Source of the DNA: Labilithrix luteola
Lineage (GTDB): Bacteria; Myxococcota_A; Polyangia; Polyangiales; Polyangiaceae
Assembly: GCF_001263205.1 (NCBI RefSeq)
Contig: NZ_CP012333.1
Span: 10,459,501 to 10,523,500 of the forward strand
Length of the DNA: 64,000 nucleotides
Direction: 5' to 3'
Under the pieces are notes generated by a model, which saw only the letters and a list, made by a program, of their open reading frames with translations, made no database searches and was not told the DNA's origin. Made by a program: the position numbers and the translations under genes. Below, piece by piece: positions 1 to 8,400 of this stretch; the first letter of the stretch is position 1, and each line of letters starts with the position of its first letter.

Positions 1-26
1 ACGAACGGGGCAAATCCCTGGAAACC

Positions 27-515
27 ATGCTGCCGGAGGAGCTCCTCTGGGCCGAAGGAGGTCACGCGAGCGACGTCGTGCTCACCGCACTCGCCGACGG
101 TCAGTTGGCCATCGTTCCGCCGAACGTGCGCGCACACGTCGAAGGCTGCGATCTCTGCACGACGCACCTCGGCCACGCTGCGCTGCTCTCGATCCACACC
201 GGCGCCGGCCTCGCTGCGCCGCGCGAAACCGCGAGCCAAACCGAGCGAGCGCCCTTCCCTCGCCTCGCCATCACGCTCGGCCTCGCGGTGGCCGTGCTCG
301 GGCTCGTGCCGACCCTGCTCCAAGCGCCCTCGACCGCGCGTGCGTTCGCAGGCGACGTGCCGCTCGTCGCTGGCGCCGTCTCCACGCTGAGCCATCGCTT
401 CCTCGCGCCGGGAAGCCCCCTGATGCTCGCCTCGACCTACGGCGCGGCGGTGCTGCTCGTCATGGTCGCCGTCGTCGTCGTTCGTCGTTTGCCGAAGAAG
501 GAAATCTCGTCATGA
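27..515 (+). CDS. Anti-sigma-factor-like membrane protein with zinc-binding HxxxCxxC
   Basis: Probable membrane-bound regulator that would hold an ECF sigma factor. The cytoplasmic N-terminus has His37, Cys41 and Cys44 in the HxxxCxxC arrangement of zinc-associated anti-sigma domains. Two hydrophobic segments follow, at about residues 79-98 and 133-152, ending in a short basic tail. The reading frame stays open upstream to the window edge, so the true start may lie outside and residue numbers refer to the ATG at 27. Its stop overlaps the start of the next gene by 4 bases (ATGA), so the two are surely co-transcribed. A cognate sigma gene would be expected just upstream, outside this window. 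The zinc motif and membrane segments are visible; the anti-sigma role is inferred. Confidence 0.7.
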   Translation: MLPEELLWAEGGHASDVVLTALADGQLAIVPPNVRAHVEGCDLCTTHLGHAALLSIHTGAGLAAPRETASQTERAPFPRLAITLGLAVAVLGLVPTLLQAPSTARAFAGDVPLVAGAVSTLSHRFLAPGSPLMLASTYGAAVLLVMVAVVVVRRLPKKEISS

Positions 516-1753
516 GCTCGCTTCGTCGTTTTGCCTGGATCGCCTCGGTGTTCGCGCTGTCGGCCGTACTTCCCGCCACCGCGGGCGCTGCGCTGCGCAA
601 AGACGGGACGTGGCCGCCCGACAAGACCGACAAGACCGTGTCGCTCGCCTTCGACGGCAAGCCGAGCGATGGTCTCTCGAAGCTCGCGAGCGAAGCGGGC
701 TGGAGCCTCGTCGTCTCGAAGGCGGTGGCGGTCGACGAGCACGAGGTCCACATCGACGTGCAGAATCAGCCGGCCGACGCCGTCCTCGAGGCCCTCTTCA
801 TCGAGGGCAACGTCGTCGCCACACGCAACGGCTCCCTGATCACGATCACGCCCGCGACCGCGACGCCCAGCGCAGCTCAGGCTCCTGCACCAGTGCCGTC
901 GGTACGCGGAGAGGATCGCAACGTCGTCGGCGACTCGGTCGTCATCGAGAAGGACGAGGTCGTTCGCACGCTGACCGTCACCGGCGGCTCGGTGAGAATC
1001 CTCGGTACCGTGACCGGCGCGCTCGTCGTCTTCGGCGGCAACGCCCGCGTGGAGGACGGCGGACACGTGGTCGGAGACGCCACCGCCATCGGCGGCACGC
1101 TGACGATCGCCAAAGGCGGTCGCGTCGACGGCAAGGCAGGCGTCGTGGGCGGCATGCTCACGCGCGAAGACGGAGCCATCGTCGACGGAACGAAGAAAAA
1201 AGCCGCGACCGTGGTGAAGAGCGACGACGAGGACGACGACGACGAGGCGCCTTCGACGGTCGCCACCAAAGCCGCCGCGGTGGGCTCCTCCATCACCAAG
1301 ATGGCGCTCCTCTTCGTCATGGGCTGCGTTCTCCTCGCGCTCGCCACACGCAAGATGGAAAGCCTGACGGGTGAAATCGCCGCGCGTCCGATGCGAAACT
1401 TCGCGCTCGGCATCGTGGGCTCCATCGCGGCGACGATCGGGCTCTGCGTGCTCTGCGTGACGATCGTGGGCATTCCCGTCGCGATTCTGGGCTTGCTCCT
1501 CGGGGTCTTCGCCGTCTACGCAGCCATCACCGCGGTTCTCACCACCGCCGGAGCGGCCATCATCGGCCACAAGACGAAGAACTCGTATCTGCACCTGCTC
1601 GCCGGCACGGTGGGCTTCCTCGTCATCGGCGCGATTCCCTGGATCGGCGGCCTCGCGACACTCGCCGTCACCATGATCGCGATGGGCGCGCTCGTCTCCA
1701 CGCGAGGGGCCGGCGCCTTCGCCTCACGGCGAAAGCTGCCCGGCACCTTCTGA
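512..1753 (+). CDS. Secreted STN-like / bactofilin-like membrane protein
   Basis: 413 aa. A signal peptide (about residues 1-26, ending ATAGA) is followed by a region at about 43-115 that resembles the secretin/TonB short N-terminal (STN) fold, with the pattern LSKLASEAGWSLVV. Residues about 145-230 are Gly/Val-rich repeats like the right-handed beta-helix of bactofilins. An acidic linker (DDEDDDDE) follows, then about four hydrophobic segments between about 262 and 400. AAGGA precedes the ATG. It overlaps the anti-sigma-like gene by ATGA and converges on msrB. It probably sits in the inner membrane with its N-terminal half outside the cytoplasm and takes part in the same stress-sensing circuit. 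Domain assignments are by eye and the function is unknown. Confidence 0.7.
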   Translation: MSSLRRFAWIASVFALSAVLPATAGAALRKDGTWPPDKTDKTVSLAFDGKPSDGLSKLASEAGWSLVVSKAVAVDEHEVHIDVQNQPADAVLEALFIEGNVVATRNGSLITITPATATPSAAQAPAPVPSVRGEDRNVVGDSVVIEKDEVVRTLTVTGGSVRILGTVTGALVVFGGNARVEDGGHVVGDATAIGGTLTIAKGGRVDGKAGVVGGMLTREDGAIVDGTKKKAATVVKSDDEDDDDEAPSTVATKAAAVGSSITKMALLFVMGCVLLALATRKMESLTGEIAARPMRNFALGIVGSIAATIGLCVLCVTIVGIPVAILGLLLGVFAVYAAITAVLTTAGAAIIGHKTKNSYLHLLAGTVGFLVIGAIPWIGGLATLAVTMIAMGALVSTRGAGAFASRRKLPGTF

Positions 1754-1761
1754 CGAACGCT

Positions 1762-1809
1762 GGGCGAGGGCCGGTCGCGTGATCGGTCGCGTGATCGGCA
1801 TCCTCGCCC
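1762..1809. terminator. Convergent intergenic hairpin with a nested 12-bp tandem repeat
   Basis: GGGCGAGG (1762-1769) pairs with CCTCGCCC (1802-1809), and the inner GCCG (1770-1773) pairs with CGGC (1796-1799). The loop holds two exact tandem copies of GGTCGCGTGATC (1773-1796). It lies between two converging genes and could end transcription from both sides, although no strong T-run is present. Confidence 0.45.
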
Positions 1810-1819
1810 CCTCTGCTCG

Positions 1820-2212
1820 TCACTCCTTCTTCAGATCCAGCGAGGCCGAATTGATGCAGTAGCGCAGGCCGCCACGATCGCGGGGTCCGTCATCGAACAC
1901 ATGCCCCAGATGCGCGCCGCACGAATTGCAGTGGACCTCGGTGCGCACCATGAAGTGCGATCGGTCCTCTTCCTCGTCGACGGTGGCGGCCGAAGGCTTC
2001 GTGAAACTCGGCCAGCCGCAACCAGAATCGAACTTGTCGTCCGACGAAAAGAGCTCCGCTCCGCAGCACACGCAGTGGTAGCGGCCGTTGTCATGGCAGT
2101 CCCAGTACTTGCCAGTGAACGCCCGCTCGGTGCCCTTCTGGCGCGTCACCGCGTACTGCTCCGGGGTGAGGATTTCCTTCCACTCGCTCTCGGACTTGTT
2201 GACCTTCATCAT
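1820..2212 (-). CDS. msrB: Peptide-methionine (R)-S-oxide reductase MsrB
   Basis: Reduces methionine-R-sulfoxide in proteins with thioredoxin as reductant, probably in the cytoplasm since no signal peptide is present. The 130-aa length fits single-domain MsrB. Two CxxC pairs (Cys47/Cys50 and Cys95/Cys98) form the structural zinc site. The catalytic cysteine is Cys119 in RYCINSASL, and Cys65 in GCGWPSF is the usual position of the resolving cysteine. The second Met is an equally possible start. It lies downstream of the unrecognised Cys-rich gene on the same strand, with a 125-bp gap, so co-transcription is possible but unproven. Confidence 0.95.
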   Translation of the reverse strand: MMKVNKSESEWKEILTPEQYAVTRQKGTERAFTGKYWDCHDNGRYHCVCCGAELFSSDDKFDSGCGWPSFTKPSAATVDEEEDRSHFMVRTEVHCNSCGAHLGHVFDDGPRDRGGLRYCINSASLDLKKE

Positions 2213-2337
2213 TCACGCTCCGACACGGATACGCACGAGGGTAGGCCACGGTTACGCGGCTCCAAGTGAATTCCAACGTGCGGACGAGGTCGATGCGGGA
2301 ATGGGCGGAACTGACTGCCGCGCTCTCGCTGGCGAGC

Positions 2338-2985
2338 TCAAGCGGAGGTGCGAACCTTGCCGGTGGGGTTGACCGGGGCACCTCCCACATCCTCGAAGCG
2401 AGGAACCACACCGCTGTCTCGCTTGTGGTGGCAGCACATTCCGAGCTGTTTTGCGGCCTTGTCGAAGACGATGGCCTCGCACAGATGGCAGACGAGCAGG
2501 TCCGCGTATGGGGCGGGCACGTTGAGATGATCGACGGCGAAGAGCGACTCCACCCGATCCCGAAGTCGCATCCGGACGATATCGCGAGGGATCCACACCT
2601 CACGTCCCTCGCGGTCGACGGCGCGACGGATCAATCCCCGGCGCACGATGTCCGGGACGAAGCCCAGTGCCCCGCCGTCGAGCGCCGCGTTCTCGAGCGC
2701 CGCCAAGATCTGCCCGCGCACGCGGGTGACGAGACGCTCGACTTCACTCTCGGCAAGGGGTGGCCCGTACGAGAGGGACGGTACGCGCTCCCTCGCGACC
2801 CCATGACGAACGGCCGCCGCATAGGGCCCGGTGAGCCAGAGAGCGAGGTCTAGCTTGTCCCAGCCGGTGGCGACGCCCGACATGAACGAGAGCGCCGCCG
2901 CACGACAGTCGGCACTCACGGTTTCGGCCGTGACACCTTCGTCCAGCAACGAGCCGCTCCGCGCCGCGCCCACGAGCTCACGCAT
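2338..2985 (-). CDS. Unrecognised protein with a Cys/His cluster near the C-terminus
   Basis: 215 aa. I do not recognise the family. The start is chosen because a near-perfect ribosome binding site (GGAAGGAGGAG) lies just upstream of the ATG at 2985; the same frame runs open much further upstream but without coding character. The body is predicted helical and has no signal peptide. Near the end, Cys166 and Cys169 (CHLC) and Cys184-Cys185-His186-His187 (CCHH) could together bind a metal such as zinc. It is divergent from the amino-acid ABC importer and upstream of msrB, so a link to redox or metal stress is possible but only inferred. Confidence 0.75.
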   Translation of the reverse strand: MRELVGAARSGSLLDEGVTAETVSADCRAAALSFMSGVATGWDKLDLALWLTGPYAAAVRHGVARERVPSLSYGPPLAESEVERLVTRVRGQILAALENAALDGGALGFVPDIVRRGLIRRAVDREGREVWIPRDIVRMRLRDRVESLFAVDHLNVPAPYADLLVCHLCEAIVFDKAAKQLGMCCHHKRDSGVVPRFEDVGGAPVNPTGKVRTSA

Positions 2986-3129
2986 GGCAACTCCTCCTTC
3001 CAGACCCCGTCCCGTTGCTCGCTCTTCGGCCGACGGGCGTGCGCCGGGCCGAGCCCGACGCGCGGACGCCGAAACTCCATGCAAGATTGATGACCGCGCG
3101 GGGGGTCGTCGCCGGGTAGAATTGCGGCG

Positions 3130-4752
3130 GTGAACGGTCGCTGCTCGTCGTCGTCGCGCTGGACGACTTACGCCTTCGCCAGTGTGCGCGCGGACAACCA
3201 GGCAACGCACCCCGCTCGCACGAAGAGCCGCTGGCTCGTCGCTCTGTTCGCGATCGCGATCGCGCTCGTGGCGTGCGGGCATCAGACGTCGACGCCCGTG
3301 ACGGGGCTCGCCCGTATTCGCGCCGCCGGAGTGCTTCGCTGGGGTGGCGACATCCAAGGAGGCGAGCCTTACGTCTATGACGATCCCAAGCATCCCGGGC
3401 ATCTCGTCGGCTTCGAGGTCGACCTCGCCGAAGCGCTCGGCCGCGAGCTCGGCGTACGCACCGAGTTCGTACAGAACGATTGGGCGAACCTCGTTCCTTC
3501 CCTCGAGCGAGGCACGTTCGACGTGATCATGAACGGCCTCGAGATCACCGACGCGCGCGCCGGACGGATCCTCTTCACGCGACCGTATTACGTGTTCGCC
3601 GAGCGCCTGATGGCGCGCAAATCCGACAGGTCGATCGCGCCGGCCCTCCCCTCGCTCGAAGGTCGCAAGGTGGGCACGCTCGCGAACAGCCTCGCCTTCG
3701 ACATCCTGCGAGGCCACGCCGACACGGTCGTCTACGAGGGCGTCGAAGAGCCCTACACCGATCTCCAACGAGGTCGCGTCGACGCCGTCCTGCTCGACGA
3801 CATCATCGCGACCCGTTACGGCGTGCCCAAAGAGGACCTGCACGTGGTCGGCGATCTGCGCGACGGCTTCTATGCGATCGGCGTTCGACAGAACGAGCCC
3901 GACGTGAAGGAGGCGGTCGACGCCGCGCTCGAACGCATCGCCGCACGCGGCGAGCTCCATCGCATCCTCGAGAAGAGCCAGCTCTGGAACGATCGCCAGA
4001 CACGCCTCGAGCACTGGAGCAGCGAAGGCAGCGCGAAGCTCACGAATCCGGCACCCGCGCCTGCCACGTTCGGAGTGGGGCACGCGCTCCTGTTCCTCAA
4101 GGGCGCCTCCATCACGCTGTTCGTCTCGGTGCTGGCGATGGCGATCGCGATCCCGCTCGGGCTCGCGCTCTCGATCGCGCGCCTCTTCGGCGGTGCCGCG
4201 GCACGACGACTCGCAGGGGCGTATGTCGAGATCTACCGAGGCACACCGGTCCTCCTGCAGCTCTATTTCCTCTACTACGGCCTGGCGCCGGTGCTCCGGC
4301 TCGGAGCGCTCCCCGCCGCCATCCTCGGCCTCGGTATGAACTACGCCGCGTACGAGGCGGAGGTCTACCGCGCGGGGTTCGCCGCCGTGCCCAAAGCGCA
4401 GATGGAGGCGGCCCTGTCACTCGGCATGAGCACGCCGCTCGCGCTCCGGCGCATCGTGTTGCCTCAAGCCTTCCGGCACGCGATCCCCAACGTGACGAAC
4501 GACTTCATCGCGCTCCTCAAAGACAGCTCGCTCGTCAGCGTCATCACGGTCGTGGAGCTCACCAAGCAGATGAGCATCACCGCCATCGACGTCCGGAGCT
4601 GGGTCGTCCCCGGGCTGGCATGCGCCGCCCTCTACTTCGCGATGAGCTATCCCCTGGGCGTGCTCGCGCGGCGCCTCGAACGAAAGCTCGAAGGCGAGCA
4701 CGAAATGGCCGCCGAGATCGAAGCAGGCCCTGCAGCGCGGGCTGCGGCATGA
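3130..4752 (+). CDS. Amino-acid ABC transporter: fused substrate-binding protein and permease
   Basis: 540 aa from a GTG start; a GTG at 3183 is an alternative. A hydrophobic leader ends in ALVAC, a lipobox-like sequence. It is followed by a family-3 solute-binding domain (about residues 58-300; patterns VGFEVDLAEALG and FDVIMNGLEIT) and then a permease domain (about 315-525) with about five membrane segments. The permease carries the EAA loop EAALSLGMSTPLALRRIVLP that contacts the ATPase. Such binding-protein/permease fusions are known among Gln/His/Arg-type importers; the substrate cannot be fixed here. The ATPase gene follows with an ATGA overlap. The leader would tether the binding domain on the outer face of the inner membrane; whether the cysteine is lipidated is uncertain. 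Confidence 0.9.
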   Translation: MNGRCSSSSRWTTYAFASVRADNQATHPARTKSRWLVALFAIAIALVACGHQTSTPVTGLARIRAAGVLRWGGDIQGGEPYVYDDPKHPGHLVGFEVDLAEALGRELGVRTEFVQNDWANLVPSLERGTFDVIMNGLEITDARAGRILFTRPYYVFAERLMARKSDRSIAPALPSLEGRKVGTLANSLAFDILRGHADTVVYEGVEEPYTDLQRGRVDAVLLDDIIATRYGVPKEDLHVVGDLRDGFYAIGVRQNEPDVKEAVDAALERIAARGELHRILEKSQLWNDRQTRLEHWSSEGSAKLTNPAPAPATFGVGHALLFLKGASITLFVSVLAMAIAIPLGLALSIARLFGGAAARRLAGAYVEIYRGTPVLLQLYFLYYGLAPVLRLGALPAAILGLGMNYAAYEAEVYRAGFAAVPKAQMEAALSLGMSTPLALRRIVLPQAFRHAIPNVTNDFIALLKDSSLVSVITVVELTKQMSITAIDVRSWVVPGLACAALYFAMSYPLGVLARRLERKLEGEHEMAAEIEAGPAARAAA

Positions 4753-5453
4753 TCGCCCTCGAGAATCTCACCAAACGCTTCGACGGCCGAACCGTGCTCG
4801 ATGGCGTGAACGTGCGCTTCGAAGAGAAGCGCATCTCGTGCCTCGTCGGTTCGTCTGGCTGCGGAAAGTCCACGTTGCTCCGGTGCATCAACGGCCTCGA
4901 GCGCTTCGACGCAGGACGCATCGAGGTCGACGGCGTGAGCCTCGGGCCCACTTCACGCGGCGGCGAAGACCGCGCGGCGCTCGCGAAGATCCGCGCCATG
5001 GTCGGGATGGTTTTCCAGCAGTACGGCCTCTTCTCGCACATGACCGCGCTCGCGAACGTGATGGAGGCCCCCGTCCACGTGCGCGGAATGGCGCGTTCCG
5101 AGGCACGCGAGAGAGCCTCGCACTTGCTCGAACGGGTCGGCCTCGCGCACCGTATGAACGCCTTTCCCCGCGAGCTGTCGGGTGGAGAACAGCAGCGCGT
5201 GGCCATCGCGCGCGCCCTGGCCATGCAGCCGCGCGCCCTCCTCCTCGACGAACCGACGAGCGCGCTCGATCCCGCCCGTAAGGTCGAAATCATCCGGCTC
5301 CTCGGCGACCTGGCCAAGGACGGGACGACCATGATCATCGTCACCCACGAGCCGTCGCTGGTCCGCTCCGTGGCCGATCGGGCCATTTTGCTCCGTGACG
5401 GCAGAGTCCGCGCCGAGGGGGCCCCGTCCGAAGTGCTCTCCTCGCACGAGTGA
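4749..5453 (+). CDS. Amino-acid ABC transporter ATP-binding protein
   Basis: 234 aa; cytoplasmic ATPase that powers the preceding fused importer. Walker A is GSSGCGKST (residues 34-42), the ABC signature is LSGGEQQRVAIARAL, and Walker B is ALLLDEPTSAL, with the H-loop His in VTHEPS. The start at 4749 is the ATG overlapping the permease stop by 4 bases and gives the normal N-terminus of the GlnQ/HisP class. The same frame is open far upstream but only as a shadow of the permease gene. The length is slightly short but complete. Confidence 0.95.
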   Translation: MIALENLTKRFDGRTVLDGVNVRFEEKRISCLVGSSGCGKSTLLRCINGLERFDAGRIEVDGVSLGPTSRGGEDRAALAKIRAMVGMVFQQYGLFSHMTALANVMEAPVHVRGMARSEARERASHLLERVGLAHRMNAFPRELSGGEQQRVAIARALAMQPRALLLDEPTSALDPARKVEIIRLLGDLAKDGTTMIIVTHEPSLVRSVADRAILLRDGRVRAEGAPSEVLSSHE

Positions 5454-5495
5454 TCTGGCTGCGAATCGCCCGGTTCTCGATATGATCCGGATCGC

Positions 5496-8400
5496 GTGGA
5501 ACCCGGCACGATCATCGCCCAGAGATTCGAGATCGCCCGTCGTGTGGCCGCAGGCGGCATGTCGGCCGTCTACCGCGCACGCGACTTGCGCCTCGGGGGC
5601 ACCGTCGCCGTCAAGCTCCTCGCCGGCGAAGGCGCGACGGAGCACAAGGAGCGCCTCTACCGCGAGGCTCGCACCCTCGAGAAGCTGAGTCACCCCGGCA
5701 TCGTTCGCTACGTCGCGCACGGCGAGACCGAGACCGGCGTTCCCTACCTCGCCATGGAATGGATCGTCGGCGAGACGCTCGGAAAACGTCTCGCTCGCAC
5801 CGGCCTCACGATGGCCGAAGCCGTGCGCGTGATGACGCGCATCGCAGAGACGCTCGCCGTGGCGCACGGCAAAGGCGTCGTCCATCGCGACATCAAACCA
5901 AGCAACGTGATCCTGCGCGACTGCGACGTCGACCGTCCCACGCTCATCGACTTCGGCATCGCGCGCATGGGCCTCGGCCCGAGCCCCATCACGACCACGG
6001 GCGTCATGCTGGGCACGCTCGGCTACATGGCGCCGGAGCAGGCGCGCGGAAACAAGCTCATCGACGCGCGAGCAGACGTCTTCGCGTTGGGCGCCGTGCT
6101 CTTCAAGTGTCTGACGGGCGTGCCTGCCTTCGCCGGCGACGACGAGATCGCCGTGCTCGCCAAGATCCTCTTCGAAGCTCCCCCGCGCGCACGCGACGTC
6201 CGCCCCGACGTTCCCCCGGCCCTCGACGATCTGCTCGCGCGCATGCTCTCGCGCGATCCACTGCAGCGCCCTCGCGACGGAGGCATCGCCGCCGCGGAGC
6301 TCGCCGCACTCGGCCCCCTCGCCGACGACGGCTCGGTCACGCGCGAGACCAGCGAGCACGACGTCATCACGCGCGGAGAGCAGCGCCTCGTGAGCGTGGT
6401 GGCCGTGGCCTCGCACGCCCATGCCGACGAGGAATTCACCATCGCCGACGGCACGTGGCAGGGCATGAAATCCCTCTCCGGGCGCCTTCGCGCGGCGATC
6501 CAGCCTTTCGGTGCACACCTCGAGTCACTCGCGAACGGGATGATCGTCGTCACCCTCCCCGGCCGTCACAGCGCCACCGATCAGGCGACGCGCGCCGCCC
6601 GCTGCGTGCTCGCCATGCGCGCGGCCGCCGCGAACGTGCCGATGGTGCTCGCCACGGGCCGCGCCGTGCTCGAAGAACGCCTGCCCATCGGCGATGCGGT
6701 CGATCGCGCGATACGCATGCTCAAGCAGCATTCGCCCGACGACGTTGCTCACCTCGCCGCCGGAAAGAAGCAGCCCATCCACGTGGACGAGGTCACCGCC
6801 GGCCTGCTCGATGCGCGGTTCAGCGTGCGAGGCGACGCGCAGAACGGCCTCGAGCTTCTCGCCGAGCAGCCCGCCGTCGACGCCGGACGCATGCTCCTCG
6901 GCAAGCCCACGCCCTGCGTCGGACGCGAACGCGAGCTCGTGATGCTCGAGAGTGTCTTCGCCGAAGTGGTCGCCGACGACGTGGCACGTGCCGCCCTCGT
7001 CACGGCGCCGGCCGGGGTCGGCAAGTCGCGTCTTCGCTACGAGCTGCTGCGCATGCTGAGCCACCGTGGCGATCCTCACGAAGTCTGGACGAGCCGCGGC
7101 GACCCGATGCGTGCAGGATCGCCCTTCGGCATGCTCGCGCAGATCCTCCGCGCGGCCGCCGAAGCCCAGGACGGCGAGGGCCTGCGCGTGCAGCGCGAGA
7201 AGATTCGCGCGCGCGTCAGTCGTCACGTGCCTCCGCGCGACGTCGCTCGCGTCACCCAGTTTCTCTCGGAGATCCTTGGCGTCACGCTCCCGGAAGACGA
7301 CGACGTCCAGCTCCGCGCCGCACGTCACGATCCGATCCTCATGGGCGACCAGATGCGCCGCGCCTTCGAGGACTGGTTGTCTGCAGAATGCACGGAGCAC
7401 CCGGTCGTCCTCGTCCTCGAGGACCTCCACTGGGGCGATCTCCCGAGTGTGAAATTCGTCGATTCGGCCCTCCGCGCCCTGGCCGACAAGCCGCTCATGG
7501 TCTTCGCGCTCGCCCGGCCCGAGGTGAAAGACCTCTTTCCGGACCTCTTCGTCGAGCGCGGCGTACAGGAGCTTCGCTTGAAGGAGCTCTCGCGAAAAGC
7601 AAGCGAGAAGCTCGTTCGCCAGGTCCTCGGCGAGACCACGAGTGACGACGTCGTGGCCCAGGTGGTCCAGACCGCCGGCGGCAACGCGTTCTACCTCGAA
7701 GAGCTCATTCGTTCGGTGTCGATGTCCGGCGGGAAGATCCCCACCCAGGCGCGTCCGACGAGCGTGCGGCCACGTGCCTCGAGTGTCTCGGAGATCCCTT
7801 CGCTCGATGCGCGGCGACCGGCGAGCCTCGCGCCGATGATGCTACCCGAGACCGTTCTCACGATGGTCCAGGCCCGCCTCGAGGCGCTCGAGCCCGAAGC
7901 GCGCCGCGTGCTCCGCGCGGCGAGTGTCTTTGGCCAGACCTTCTGGCGCGGCGGCGTCATCGCCCTGCTCGCCGGCGAGCACCAGGATGCGCACGTGACG
8001 GCTTGGCTCGACGAGCTTTGCGAGCGCGAGATCTTCACGCGACGCGACCGCACGAAGTTCCGTGGAGAGCAGGAGTACGTCTTCCGCCACGCGTTCATCG
8101 CCGAGGCGGCGTACTCGATGCTCACCGACAAGGACCGCACGATCGGCCACCGACTCGCCGCGCAGTGGCTCGAGAAGGTCGGGGAGAGCGAAGCGGTGGT
8201 CCTCGCCGAGCACCTCGAACGCGGTGGCGAGCCGAAGCGCGCCATCAGCTTCTATCGACGCGCAGCGGCGCAGGCGCTCGAAGGCAACGACCTCGCGGCG
8301 TGCCTCGCCCGCGCCGACGCCGGCATTGCGTGTGGTGCCGAGGGAGAGGTGCTCGGACGCCTTCTCTTGCGCAAGGCCGAGGCCCACCGCTGGCGCGCCG

